Source of the DNA: Latilactobacillus curvatus JCM 1096 = DSM 20019
Lineage (GTDB): Bacteria > Bacillota > Bacilli > Lactobacillales > Lactobacillaceae
NCBI RefSeq assembly: GCF_004101845.1
Contig: NZ_CP026116.1
Location: 1,240,001-1,304,000 of the forward strand
Direction of reading: 5' to 3'
DNA length: 64,000 bases
Shown: piece after piece, positions 27,153 through 36,327 of the stretch
Layout: the number at the start of each line of letters is the position of its first letter
Numbering within the stretch: the first letter of the stretch is position 1
Position numbers and translations under genes: made by a program
The notes under the pieces: generated by a model
Seen by the model: only the letters and a program-made list of their open reading frames with translations
Databases searched by the model: none
What the model was told of the DNA's origin: nothing

Positions 27153-28337
27153 TTGAATAATATTTTAGTCGTTAACGCGGGTAGTTCATCATTGAAATGG
27201 CAACTATTCCAACAATCTGATTTAACCTTACTGGCAAGCGGGCTCATGGAACGCATGAACACACCAGAAGCTAGCTTCACCTTCAAGTTCCAAGGTCAAA
27301 AAGAACAAGTCGCCATTGCTAATCTTTCCTATGAAGATGGTGTTCTTCGACTTTTGAAACAACTTGAAGACAATGGCATCATTCATTCACCCGCAGACAT
27401 CATTGCAGTCGGCCACCGGGTCGTTGCCGGTGCTACCACGTTCGAAAAACCAACCATTATTGATCGCACCAACTTAGATACATTAAAACAACTCGACAAG
27501 TATGCACCTTTACACAATCCCGTGCAAGTTGACTGCATTGAAACCTTGATGCATATTTTACCAACTAATGTCCCTCAAGTGGCTGTCTTTGATAGTCAAT
27601 TCTATCTCGATATGCCAGATGAAACTAGTTTTTATGGCTTACCTTATGAATACAGCCAAGACTATCAAATCCGCAAGTATGGCGAACACGGCATTAGTCA
27701 CAGCTATATCTTACAAGCAACAGCTGACTTTTTGAAAGAACCCGTTGCCGATTTAAAATTAATTACACTTCATTTGGGTGGCGGTTCTTCAATTACGGCC
27801 AGCCAAAATGGTAAGCCTGTCGATACATCAATGGGCTTCACACCGTTAGAAGGCGTTCCAATGGGCACTCGCGCTGGTTCATTAGATGCGGCCATCGTCC
27901 CATTCTTAATGAACGAATTGGATAAGAGTGCCGATGACGTCATCACGCTTTTGAACGCCAAATCAGGGATTCTCGGCGTTTCAGGCGTTTCCGCTGACAT
28001 GCGCGATATTCAATCAACACGCGCTACCAATCCACGGGCTAAACTCGCCTACGACATGTTCATCACTTCTGCTGTGAAGTTCATCGCGAGCTACCACGTT
28101 GAACTCGGTGGTGCGAACGTCATCACTTTCACAGCCGGCATCGGTGAAAACGACGCCCGTTTACGTGCTGATATCTGTGCCAAGCTGGCTGTTTTAGGCG
28201 TTCAAATCGATCTTGAATTGAACGAAAACGGCTCAGGTGCCCGTCAAATCAGTACCCCCGATTCAACTATCAAAGTCTTGATGATCCCAACCAACGAAGA
28301 ATTAGCGATTGCTAATCACGTCCTAGCAACCATCTAA
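27153..28337 (+). CDS. ackA: Acetate kinase
   Basis: The 394-residue ASKHA kinase interconverts acetyl phosphate and acetate, giving ATP from heterofermentative and pyruvate routes. It shows VNAGSSSLKWQLF at the N-terminus, LGGGSSITA and GVPMGTRAGSLDA near residue 230, and TAGIGEND near 325. The start codon is TTG at 27153, with AGAGGTG upstream and no nearby ATG. Confidence 0.96.
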   Translation: MNNILVVNAGSSSLKWQLFQQSDLTLLASGLMERMNTPEASFTFKFQGQKEQVAIANLSYEDGVLRLLKQLEDNGIIHSPADIIAVGHRVVAGATTFEKPTIIDRTNLDTLKQLDKYAPLHNPVQVDCIETLMHILPTNVPQVAVFDSQFYLDMPDETSFYGLPYEYSQDYQIRKYGEHGISHSYILQATADFLKEPVADLKLITLHLGGGSSITASQNGKPVDTSMGFTPLEGVPMGTRAGSLDAAIVPFLMNELDKSADDVITLLNAKSGILGVSGVSADMRDIQSTRATNPRAKLAYDMFITSAVKFIASYHVELGGANVITFTAGIGENDARLRADICAKLAVLGVQIDLELNENGSGARQISTPDSTIKVLMIPTNEELAIANHVLATI

Positions 28338-28354
28338 ATTAATCGCGAATTATG

Positions 28355-28394
28355 AGAGAGCCATTAGCGTTTTTCACGCTAATGGCTCTTTTTT
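28355..28394 (+). terminator. Terminator of ackA
   Basis: AGAGCCATTAGCGT / ACGCTAATGGCTCT followed by T6. Confidence 0.9.
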
Positions 28395-28535
28395 GATAAA
28401 ATAAACCCTTTTCATCACCAAATCACGAACGATATTTACAAAATAATAAATATTTTTCACATTTTTCTTAAAAACACGATTGTTTTGTTGTACAATAATG
28501 CCAAGGTTCTTAAAATACTAATTCAGAGGTGCATA

Positions 28536-29894
28536 ATGGATAAAAATATTGATATTGCAACAGAATCACGAACGAACTGGTTCGAACGTCAATTCAAAAT
28601 TAAAGCAAGTGGGTCGACCATTAAAACCGAAATCATCGCCGGAATTACCACTTTTATTGCGATGTCATACATTTTATTCGTCAACCCAACTATATTAGGC
28701 GACGCCGGCCTAGATAAGGGGGCCGTCTTTGTCGCCACCGCATTAACTGGAGTGGTCGGCTGTTTAGCCATGGCCTTCATCGCCAACTACCCAATCGCCG
28801 TTGCACCCGGACTCGGCAGCAATGCTTTCTTCGCCTATTCCGTCGTTTTAGGCATGGGAATTCCTTGGCAAACAGCACTTGCCGGTGTTTTCGTCGCTTC
28901 CCTCCTTTTCATGCTTGTCACGGTCTTAAAAGTCCGCGAAGTCGTGATTAACGCGATTCCCGCTAATTTAAAAGCCGCCATGGCCGTCGGGATTGGGTTA
29001 TTCATCGCCTTTACCGGATTAAAACAAGGGGGCATCGTCGTCAGTAGTGCTAAATCATTCGTCACCATTACGAGTTGGTCAGATCCGCACGTTTGGTTGA
29101 CCGTCTTCGGTTTAATCGTCACCGTTGCTCTATTAGCCCGCAAAGTCCCTGGCGCTTTATTCATCGGTTTGGCGGCCACAGCCATCATGGGAGTCGTGAC
29201 TGGTCTAATCGCAATGCCTCACAGCATCATCGCTTCAATTCCAAGCTTAGCACCCACTTTCGGTGTCTCAATCATGAACATCCACAACGTCTTCAATGTT
29301 CAAATGGCCGTCGTAATTCTCGTCTTTTTCTTCAGCGTCTTCTTCGATACAACTGGAACGGTAATCGGACTTGCTCAACAAGCTGGTTTCATCAAGGGCA
29401 ACAAGATGCCTAAGGAAGTCGGCAAAGCCCTTTTCGCCGATTCAACCTCAATGATTGCCGGTTCCGTTTTCGGTTCAACCCCAACTGCTTGTTACATCGA
29501 ATCATCAACTGGGATTGCTGCTGGTGGTCGGACTGGTTTCACCGCCGTGGTCGTCGCCATCATGTTCGTCTTAAGCTTATTCTTCTCACCTTTACTGGCC
29601 GTTGTGACGTCGCAAGTGACTGCCCCAATCTTAATCATCGTGGGTTCATTCATGATGAAGTCAATTGCCAACATCGACTGGTCAGAATTCGAAACTTCTT
29701 TTGCAGCCTTCATGATTATTCTGTGCGTCCCATTAACCTATAATATCTCATACGGTTTAGCATTCGGGCTGATCACTTACCCCATCACCATGATTGCTGC
29801 TGGCAAAGGTAAAAAAGTGCATCCGATTATGTATGTCGCTGCGCTCTTATTCCTATTATTACTCTTCACAATGCACGAATTACCTGCTAAATAA
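28536..29894 (+). CDS. NCS2/AzgA-family purine permease
   Basis: The 452-residue membrane transporter has about 12-14 helices. It carries the AzgA/PbuG features SYILFVNPTILGDAG, APGLGSNAFFAYSVVLGMG near residue 90, FFDTTGTVIGLA near 268 and STGIAAGGRTGF near 325. The family imports hypoxanthine, guanine or adenine with protons. ATG at 28536 has AGAGGTG 5 bases upstream. The adenine deaminase gene follows 12 bases later, pointing to adenine as a substrate. A TACAAT -10 lies at 28491-28496. No purine riboswitch is visible. Confidence 0.88.
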   Translation: MDKNIDIATESRTNWFERQFKIKASGSTIKTEIIAGITTFIAMSYILFVNPTILGDAGLDKGAVFVATALTGVVGCLAMAFIANYPIAVAPGLGSNAFFAYSVVLGMGIPWQTALAGVFVASLLFMLVTVLKVREVVINAIPANLKAAMAVGIGLFIAFTGLKQGGIVVSSAKSFVTITSWSDPHVWLTVFGLIVTVALLARKVPGALFIGLAATAIMGVVTGLIAMPHSIIASIPSLAPTFGVSIMNIHNVFNVQMAVVILVFFFSVFFDTTGTVIGLAQQAGFIKGNKMPKEVGKALFADSTSMIAGSVFGSTPTACYIESSTGIAAGGRTGFTAVVVAIMFVLSLFFSPLLAVVTSQVTAPILIIVGSFMMKSIANIDWSEFETSFAAFMIILCVPLTYNISYGLAFGLITYPITMIAAGKGKKVHPIMYVAALLFLLLLFTMHELPAK

Positions 29895-29906
29895 AGGAGA
29901 TTACTC

Positions 29907-31649
29907 ATGGATAAACCAACTTTAAAACAACTAATTGATCAAGCTGCCGGCCGTCAAGCTGCCGACATGGTCATTAAAAATGCAAAGGTCGTCGATGTCT
30001 ATAATGGCCGCATTATTGAAGGCACACTCGCAATTGGTAATGGTCGCTTCCTCGGTATCAGCGACGACTACCTTGCACCAAAAGTTATCGATGCACGCGG
30101 CCAATATGTTGTGCCAGGTTTGATTGATCCGCATATTCATATCGAATCTGCCAATGTCTCACCCGCTGTCTTCGGATCACTTGTAACACCACATGGCACA
30201 ACGACGATCTTGGCTGACCCACACGAAATCGTGAACGTCGCTGGCATGCGGGGGCTTGAATACATGGTCGCATCTGCCAAAAAGACAGCACTTGATATCA
30301 AGTACACCATGCCCTCGTGTGTGCCTGCTGCTAATCCAAGCCTCGAAACATCTGGTGCTGTGATTACCGCTGCTGAAATCCAAGATTCTTACGACCGCAA
30401 TCTCACTTACGGCCTTGCCGAATTCATGAATTATCCCGGTGTTGTCAATGCTGATGATGGCGTTTTAGACGAATTACTCGTTTCACTCAACGCAAATAAA
30501 CTCATCGACGGTCACTCACCCACTTTAAAAGAACAAGGCTTAAACGCATATGCCGCTGCTGGTATTCGTAACGATCACGAATGTACCCAAGTCGATGAAA
30601 TGCTCGATCGCATCAGTCGCGGTATGTATGTTTATCTCCGCTACGGCACCGTCTCTAAGAATATGCCAACCCTTTTGAAAGGCGTGACGCCGCAAAACGC
30701 ACGTTTCTGTTGTCTCTGCGGTGACGACTTACAATCCGTAACCCTCCGTGAAACTGGCCACTTGGATGAAAGTATCCGCGTTGCTATCGCAAACGGGATC
30801 GACCCCATCATGGCAATCCAAATGGCCACCATCAACACTGCCCAATGTACCGGCTTAGCTGACCGCGGCGGGATTGCACCTGGTTTGAAGGCCGATTTCC
30901 TATTGGTTGATGATCTCGAACAATTCAGTGTGAATCAAACCTTTATCAATGGTCAAAAAGTTGCTGCTAGCGGCGAATACCTACTAACAACTGAAGATTC
31001 AGTTACTGGTTTTGATGACTTGTTACAAACCGTACACCTCGATACATTCACCGCTGACCAATTAAAACTCAACCTCACAAGCGATAAAGCCCACGTGATC
31101 GGCTTACAAAGCATCAGTCGGACACAAAATCTCGTCTTACCGGTCGCTCACACTGCAGACGGTGATTTCCAATATCATCCTGACGAAGACATCGCTAAAG
31201 TGGCCGTAGTTGAACGACATCATCTCACTGGTAATGTCGGCGTTGGCCTGCTTAACGGCTTTGGCATCAAGAACGGTGCGATTGCCACCAGCATCGGCCA
31301 CGATAGCCACAACCTCGTAGTAGTCGGTACCAACGATGCTGACATGGTCGTTGCCATCGAAGCGCTCAAAGAAAGCCAAGGCGGTGGCGTTGCCATTCGG
31401 GATGGCCAAGTCATCGCAACATTACCATTTGTCATCGGCGGCTTAATGAGTAACGAACCCATCGACACTTTAATTGAACATCAAAAGGCCTTCAATGCTA
31501 TTTGCCACGATAAACTCCACGTCACCGCTCACTTCGATCCGATTATGAAGCTCGGCGCAATGCCACTCGACGTCATCCCGAACTTGCGGATTACAGATAA
31601 AGGTTTAGTGGATGTCACAAAATTCGAAATTATCGACATTAATGCTTAA
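29907..31649 (+). CDS. ade: Adenine deaminase
   Basis: The 580-residue amidohydrolase converts adenine to hypoxanthine. Metal ligands are in LIDPHIHIESA (about residue 73) and HGTTTILADPHEI (about 95), followed by NDHECTQ near 225. The C-terminal domain has TAHFDPIMKLGAMPLDVIPNLRITDKGLVDV. It is co-transcribed with the purine permease, giving an adenine uptake and salvage unit. AAAGGAG precedes the ATG. Confidence 0.95.
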   Translation: MDKPTLKQLIDQAAGRQAADMVIKNAKVVDVYNGRIIEGTLAIGNGRFLGISDDYLAPKVIDARGQYVVPGLIDPHIHIESANVSPAVFGSLVTPHGTTTILADPHEIVNVAGMRGLEYMVASAKKTALDIKYTMPSCVPAANPSLETSGAVITAAEIQDSYDRNLTYGLAEFMNYPGVVNADDGVLDELLVSLNANKLIDGHSPTLKEQGLNAYAAAGIRNDHECTQVDEMLDRISRGMYVYLRYGTVSKNMPTLLKGVTPQNARFCCLCGDDLQSVTLRETGHLDESIRVAIANGIDPIMAIQMATINTAQCTGLADRGGIAPGLKADFLLVDDLEQFSVNQTFINGQKVAASGEYLLTTEDSVTGFDDLLQTVHLDTFTADQLKLNLTSDKAHVIGLQSISRTQNLVLPVAHTADGDFQYHPDEDIAKVAVVERHHLTGNVGVGLLNGFGIKNGAIATSIGHDSHNLVVVGTNDADMVVAIEALKESQGGGVAIRDGQVIATLPFVIGGLMSNEPIDTLIEHQKAFNAICHDKLHVTAHFDPIMKLGAMPLDVIPNLRITDKGLVDVTKFEIIDINA

Positions 31650-31659
31650 TTATAGCAAC

Positions 31660-31696
31660 AAAAAAAGCGCTCATCCTTTCGGATGAGCGCTTTTTG
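31660..31696. terminator. Bidirectional terminator between ade and rplA
   Basis: AAAAAAGCGCTCATCC / GGATGAGCGCTTTTT between convergent genes. Confidence 0.9.
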
Positions 31697-31706
31697 CATT
31701 ACCAAC

Positions 31707-32396
31707 TTAGAAGCTAGCAACGTCAACTTTGACACCAGGGCCAAATGTTGAGCTAACTGATAAACTTGTAATGTATTGACCTTTAGCTGAAGCAGGACGA
31801 GCTTTGATGATCACGTCTTGCATCGCTTTAAAGTTTTCTACTAATTTAGCAGCATCGAATGATACCTTACCGATTGGTGCGTGAACGATACCAGCTTTAT
31901 CAACACGGTATGCCACTTGACCAGCTTTAATGTCGTTAACTGCTTTAGTAACGTCCATTGTAACTGTACCAGTCTTAGGGTTAGGCATTAAGCCTTTAGG
32001 TCCCAAGACACGGCCTAAACGACCTACTTGAGCCATCATTGGTGGTGTAGCAACGGCAACGTCAAAGTCTAACCAGCCGCCTTGGATCTTTTCAACTAAA
32101 TCTTCTGCACCGACTACGTCAGCACCAGCAGCTTCAGCTTGTTTTGCTTGTTCGCCTTGAGCGAAAACAATCACGCGTTGTGTCTTACCTGTACCATTTG
32201 GTAGTACGACAGCACCACGAATTTGTTGATCAGCTTGTTTAGGATCAACGTTTAAACGATATGCAACTTCAAGAGATGCATCGAATTTTGCAAAATCAAC
32301 TTTCTTTACTAAGTCGATTGCTTCTTCAACAGTGTATGCTTTAGTAGCATCCACTTGCTTTGCAGCTTCTAAATAATTTTTACCTTTTTTAGCCAT
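31707..32396 (-). CDS. rplA: 50S ribosomal protein L1
   Basis: The 229-residue L1 stalk protein begins [15 protein letters not shown] and has [18 protein letters not shown] near residue 125. ATG at 32396 follows CAAGGAGGAAAAC. It is the second gene after rplK. Confidence 0.97.
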   Translation of the reverse strand: MAKKGKNYLEAAKQVDATKAYTVEEAIDLVKKVDFAKFDASLEVAYRLNVDPKQADQQIRGAVVLPNGTGKTQRVIVFAQGEQAKQAEAAGADVVGAEDLVEKIQGGWLDFDVAVATPPMMAQVGRLGRVLGPKGLMPNPKTGTVTMDVTKAVNDIKAGQVAYRVDKAGIVHAPIGKVSFDAAKLVENFKAMQDVIIKARPASAKGQYITSLSVSSTFGPGVKVDVASF

Positions 32397-32494
32397 TAGG
32401 GTTTTCCTCCTTGCAATTGTGGTGAACGGTTTTTGACCTCCCACTTGATTTTTCAACTTTCATTGAAAATCCGACTGAAAGTGTCAAGCATGAA

Positions 32495-32920
32495 TTAACC
32501 TTCGACAGTGAATCCCATGCTTCTTGCAGTACCTTCAACCATGCGCATAGCAGCTTCAACGTCTGCAGCGTTTAGGTCTTGCATTTTAGTTTCAGCGATT
32601 TCTTGCACTTGAGCTTTAGTTACAGTTGCAACCTTCTTAGTGTTTGGTTCGCCAGAACCTTTTTGAACACCGGCAGCTTTCTTCAAGAGAACTGCTGCTG
32701 GTGGTGTCTTTGTTACAAAGTCGAATGAACGATCTTCATAAACAGTGATCACAACTGGAATTAATAAACCAGCTTGGTCAGCTGTACGAGCGTTAAAGTC
32801 CTTTGTAAAGCCCATAATGTTGATACCAGCTTGACCTAAAGCTGGACCTACTGGTGGTGCTGGAGTTGCTTTACCTGCAGGAATTTGAAGTTTAACGATG
32901 TTTGCTACTTTTTTAGCCAC
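32495..32920 (-). CDS. rplK: 50S ribosomal protein L11
   Basis: The 141-residue GTPase-centre protein ([20 protein letters not shown], then the rRNA-binding C-terminal domain SMGFTVEG). The start is GTG at 32920 after GGAGGTATG. The 5' leader (32921-33010) has GTGGGAGAC and ACCACATCACGGAC, typical of rplK leaders in lactobacilli. A minus-strand TATATT near 33005 may be its -10. Confidence 0.97.
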   Translation of the reverse strand: MAKKVANIVKLQIPAGKATPAPPVGPALGQAGINIMGFTKDFNARTADQAGLLIPVVITVYEDRSFDFVTKTPPAAVLLKKAAGVQKGSGEPNTKKVATVTKAQVQEIAETKMQDLNAADVEAAMRMVEGTARSMGFTVEG

Positions 32921-33043
32921 GAAACATACCTCCTTAAGTCCGTGATGTGGTTAAGATGGCCATTATATTTGGTCTCCCACTAGTGTATGAAAACATACCT
33001 TAATAATATACCAAGCAATTGCCGAAAAAGCAAGGCGATTCCA

Positions 33044-33910
33044 TTAATCGCGCCACAAGAAATCATCAATGGCTTGATCAACTAAACGATTTTCGTGCAA
33101 CATGCTATGTGCTCCACCCGGTCCACGAACTAACATCTCCTGGTAATGGCGCACGTGTCCTTTTAATAGGCTACGCAATGCAAAACTACTATCGACTGCT
33201 ACCGAACCATCGTGTCGATTAGTTCCTAGTAACTCGCCAGCAATGTTTAAGACACTGATCGCAGTTGGAAAATACTTGGCCCGCACGGCTAAATAATTAT
33301 AATTACGTGTTCGTTTAACTGGTCCACGACTGGTTAACTCGCTCCAAAAAACAAGTGGTGTATCCGGACCAATTGATGGATCATTAACTGGCGCTGCCAA
33401 CAATATCACTTTGTCCACCACGGCATGGTCTGATGTCAACAAATAACGCAACACCGTAATTGCGCCCATCGAATGCCCTACTAAATTAACTTGCGTAACG
33501 CCATACGCTTCTTTTAGGTGTTCAATAATCGTAGCTAACCAACGGACTTGATCTTGCACATCGGCGCGGTTATTAGCAAATAAGACTTGAATCGTTGGGT
33601 TATTAGCCTGCAACGCTGCGTCTCCATCCACATGCAATCGACCGTTTCTGCCCACCCAAATGACCATGCTCTTCTTAGCAATTCCGGCTTTTTGTAGGCG
33701 CCCGAGTAAGTGACCGAATGAATAGCGATTCCCCCGATAGCCATGAATGAATAGCGTTGGTTGTTTTGTATATAAACGTGCGCGCGGCCGCCAATGTGCC
33801 GAAACCCGGATTAATTTGTAAAAATCCAGTCCTGCCAGTAAGACTAACAAAAAAATGACTAAGCCCACTGCAATTAATATTTGATCAATGATATACCACA
33901 TCGTCATCAC
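33044..33910 (-). CDS. Membrane-anchored alpha/beta hydrolase (DUF915 type)
   Basis: The 288-residue protein has one N-terminal transmembrane helix (IIDQILIAVGLVIFLLVLLAGL). An alpha/beta hydrolase follows with TLFIHGYRGNRYS (oxyanion strand), nucleophile elbow GHSMGA near residue 142 and a C-terminal His (GGAHSMLHEN). Family members in lactobacilli are surface-located esterase-like proteins of unknown substrate. The gene stands alone. Confidence 0.82.
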   Translation of the reverse strand: MMTMWYIIDQILIAVGLVIFLLVLLAGLDFYKLIRVSAHWRPRARLYTKQPTLFIHGYRGNRYSFGHLLGRLQKAGIAKKSMVIWVGRNGRLHVDGDAALQANNPTIQVLFANNRADVQDQVRWLATIIEHLKEAYGVTQVNLVGHSMGAITVLRYLLTSDHAVVDKVILLAAPVNDPSIGPDTPLVFWSELTSRGPVKRTRNYNYLAVRAKYFPTAISVLNIAGELLGTNRHDGSVAVDSSFALRSLLKGHVRHYQEMLVRGPGGAHSMLHENRLVDQAIDDFLWRD

Positions 33911-33944
33911 ATCATTCTTTCGAAATAGACACTATTGATTATTC

Positions 33945-33987
33945 AAAAAAAGCGGCTGAGACAAATCATCTTTCGTCTCAGCCGCCT
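33945..33987 (-). terminator. Terminator downstream of the nusG operon
   Basis: Minus-strand stem GGCGGCTGAGAC / GTCTCAGCCGC followed by T7. Confidence 0.87.
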
Positions 33988-34032
33988 ATCTTGTTGGGGC
34001 TTGGGACAAATCCTAGCCCCTACTTTAATTGT

Positions 34033-34151
34033 TGAAACGTGCTTTTTGAAACTGACTCTTGCGCTTAACTACATTTGTCAAATCGGCGCTTGTAGCACCA
34101 ATTCGCCAAATTAGGTTAATGCTCAGAGTCAATCCGTTTCAAACGCACTCT
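34033..34151 (-). repeat. Intergenic hairpin element (copy 9)
   Basis: On the minus strand GAGTGCG-TTTGAAAC-GGATTGACTCTGAGCATTAAC; inner stem AATTTGGCGAATTGGTGCT / AGCGCCGATTTGACAAAT; GTTAAGCGCAAGAGTCA-GTTTCAAA-AAGCACGTTTC. GACTC/GAGTC also pair. It is tandem with the minimal copy 10. Confidence 0.9.
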
Positions 34152-34155
34152 TTTT

Positions 34156-34199
34156 TCGAAACGTGCTCCTTCAGTCATCCCGCCTGAAGTCGCACTCTA
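34156..34199 (-). repeat. Minimal hairpin element (copy 10)
   Basis: Only 44 bases long. On the minus strand TAGAGTGCGA-CTTCAG-GCGGGATGA-CTGAAG-GAGCACGTTTCG. Both conserved termini and one pairing arm remain while the whole interior is gone. Its first three bases are the nusG stop codon. Confidence 0.82.
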
Positions 34200-34745
34200 A
34201 ACTAGTTCGTCTACTTGGTCGTAGTCTAATTCTGTTGCTGTTTCACGACCGAACATGTCGATGTTAACCTTTAATTTCATCTTTTCATCGTCAACTTCTG
34301 TAATTTGACCAACAAGGCCAGCGAAAGCCCCTTCGATAATCTTCACAGATTCGCCGACTTTGAACTCAACATCCAAATGACGGGTGCTCATGCCAAGTTG
34401 ACGCAAAATTTGTGTGATTTCATCGTCTAATAATGGGGCTGGTTTACTGCCGGCACCGTGTGAACCAACGAAGCCTGTCACACCTGGTGTATTCCGCACA
34501 ACGAACCAAGCTTCGTCTGACATCACCATTTCAACCAAAACATAGCCTGGGAAAGTCTTCTTCATGTCGACTTTTTCCTTACCGTTTTTGATTTCATGTT
34601 CTTCTTCTTCAGGCACCACAACGCGGAAAACATTGTTCTCCATCCCCATTGATTGGGCACGCGATTCCAAGTTTGCCTTCACTTTATTTTCGTAACCTGA
34701 ATATGTGTGTAAGACATACCAACTTTTTTCGATTGATTCAACCAT
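34197..34745 (-). CDS. nusG: Transcription termination/antitermination protein NusG
   Basis: The 182-residue protein has an NGN domain (WYVLHTYSGYENKVKANLE; FPGYVLVEMVMSDEAWFVVRNTPGVTGFVG) and a C-terminal KOW domain (GESVKIIEGAFAGLVGQI). ATG at 34745 follows AAAAGGAG. Its stop TAG is part of a minimal hairpin element. It follows rpmG and secE. Confidence 0.97.
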   Translation of the reverse strand: MVESIEKSWYVLHTYSGYENKVKANLESRAQSMGMENNVFRVVVPEEEEHEIKNGKEKVDMKKTFPGYVLVEMVMSDEAWFVVRNTPGVTGFVGSHGAGSKPAPLLDDEITQILRQLGMSTRHLDVEFKVGESVKIIEGAFAGLVGQITEVDDEKMKLKVNIDMFGRETATELDYDQVDELV

Positions 34746-34843
34746 GTGAATTCTCCTTTTAAATACCAAAATAAAAAAACTCCGACCACGCGAAGTTTTT
34801 TGCTTGCCATCAGTATAGCAAATCCGACTTAATTAAGCCAGTT

Positions 34844-35017
34844 CTAAAAGATAAATAATTGTAGTACTTTTAAGATTGCAAAATCAACAACGCCAAAGAA
34901 AATGGCGAATAAAACGGAGGTCATGACGACTGTTGATGTATCTTTACGTGTTTGTTTGGCATCTGGCCAACTAACAGTTTTCATTTCCTGACCAACACTC
35001 TTAAAAAACTTAATCAT
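34844..35017 (-). CDS. secE: Preprotein translocase subunit SecE
   Basis: The 57-residue protein (IKFFKSVGQEMKTVSWPDAK... then one hydrophobic helix VMTSVLFAIFFGVVDFAILKVLQLFIF) is the essential small subunit of SecYEG. The SWP(D/K) motif is typical. Start ATG at 35017 with AGGAGG upstream, stop TAG at 34844. It sits between rpmG and nusG, the conserved order. Confidence 0.94.
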   Translation of the reverse strand: MIKFFKSVGQEMKTVSWPDAKQTRKDTSTVVMTSVLFAIFFGVVDFAILKVLQLFIF

Positions 35018-35032
35018 CTTATTTCCTCCTAA

Positions 35033-35182
35033 TTAGCGCGTTTCTTTGTGTTGTGAGTATTGCCCACAATGTTTACAGAATTTGTTTAACTCTAGACGTT
35101 CTGTCCGATTCTTGTTCTCAGCAACATAGTAGTTACGTGAGCCACAGACAGTACAGGCTAAGGCGACTTTCTTAACACCCAT
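35033..35182 (-). CDS. rpmG: 50S ribosomal protein L33, zinc-binding (C+) form
   Basis: The 49-residue protein ([23 protein letters not shown]...[15 protein letters not shown]) carries both CxxC pairs, so it is the zinc-binding C+ paralogue. ATG at 35182 with GAGAGGGG upstream, stop TAA at 35033. Linked to secE-nusG. Confidence 0.95.
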   Translation of the reverse strand: MGVKKVALACTVCGSRNYYVAENKNRTERLELNKFCKHCGQYSQHKETR

Positions 35183-35257
35183 ATGAAAAGCCCCTCTCTA
35201 ATTGACGTTTATCCCATTTACTTTATCATGTGTTGACCAAACTGTCAATGTGGTGGA

Positions 35258-36211
35258 TTATCCCCACCAGGTCGTGCGGACAATCGCTAATAACAAGCTG
35301 ACAATCAAGCTAATATTGATCGCCATCGCATTTTGAATCGCGGTAATAAAGGTGATATCCTTCAGTTGCCGTGTATTAAACCGGCGATTATTGCGCAAAA
35401 TGACAGGAATCAATAATAACAATAGTAACGATTCAATCGGTAAGACCTTCGTAATCACTGCCACAACAACGGCCACTAGTGAGAACCAAATCAACGTATT
35501 ATACAACCGCAACGCCCAGGTTGTTCCTAAATAATGCGGCAGTGTATAACGTTCATTGCGCCGATCTTGATCTAGATCACAGATATTATCCGCCAACATA
35601 ATGTTCGAAGTAGGGATTGCAATAATCACACCGATTAGGCATAGACTAAGCAATGTTGGTAATTGACCTTTAAGGGTAAACGTTGGCCAATCAAAATGGA
35701 GCGCCATGATGCTGTCGCTTGGTACGTTGACATAGACCATGATAAAAAATGCACCAAATGATTCTGTCACACCACTCAACAATTCACCAACCGGCATCCG
35801 CGACAGCGGAACTGGCCCGAACGTGTAAAAGACGGCCACAAAAATACAGGCGCCACCGATTAATAGTAATAAAATATTCGTTTGCCAAACCAACCAAATT
35901 CCAGCCGCCATGCTGAACAATAAAAAATAGAGCATTAAATGCAGTGCCTTGGTTGGCGACAAATGTTTGCGCCCAATGATATTCGTCTGTGCCCGATAAT
36001 CCAGATCAACTGCTTTGTAGTAATCCATCACATTATTAAAGCCAGTCACAAATAATGCAATCGAAAACTGGGCGACAAAATAAACAACTGTCGTCACTGG
36101 ATTCAGCTGGCCATTAACGTACCAACAATAAACAATCCCTAAGATTAAAGGCAAGACACTCGCTGTCTTGACCTCAATCCGGACAAATTCTAAAAACGTT
36201 TTAAAAGACAT
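35258..36211 (-). CDS. menA: 1,4-dihydroxy-2-naphthoate polyprenyltransferase (MenA/DmkA-like)
   Basis: The 317-residue UbiA-family membrane enzyme has about 9 helices and two Asp-rich motifs: NNVMDYYKAVDLDYRAQTN (about residue 59) and DNICDLDQDRRNE (about 207). It prenylates dihydroxynaphthoate to demethylmenaquinone. Next to pplA and ndh2 it corresponds to DmkA of flavin-based extracellular electron transfer loci, supplying a dedicated quinone pool. No other menaquinone genes are in the window, so naphthoate may come from elsewhere in the genome or from outside. Confidence 0.87.
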   Translation of the reverse strand: MSFKTFLEFVRIEVKTASVLPLILGIVYCWYVNGQLNPVTTVVYFVAQFSIALFVTGFNNVMDYYKAVDLDYRAQTNIIGRKHLSPTKALHLMLYFLLFSMAAGIWLVWQTNILLLLIGGACIFVAVFYTFGPVPLSRMPVGELLSGVTESFGAFFIMVYVNVPSDSIMALHFDWPTFTLKGQLPTLLSLCLIGVIIAIPTSNIMLADNICDLDQDRRNERYTLPHYLGTTWALRLYNTLIWFSLVAVVVAVITKVLPIESLLLLLLIPVILRNNRRFNTRQLKDITFITAIQNAMAINISLIVSLLLAIVRTTWWG

Positions 36212-36229
36212 CTCGGACTTCCTTCCATT

Positions 36230-36264
36230 AAAAAAGCTAGGACAAATTGACTTGTCCTAGCTTC
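36230..36264 (-). terminator. Terminator of pplA
   Basis: Minus-strand GAAGCTAGGACAA / TTGTCCTAGCTT and T6, between pplA and menA. Confidence 0.85.
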
Positions 36265-36327
36265 ATCGTACCTTCTAGCAGACAGTTACCCATTAATTCA
36301 TTGGCAGCTGACTGCCGAAGTCCCGTT

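Noticed and set aside
28395-28535. Purine riboswitch upstream of the purine permease
   Set aside because: Expected because of the gene function, but no purine aptamer core or terminator/antiterminator pair was found; only promoter-like DNA.
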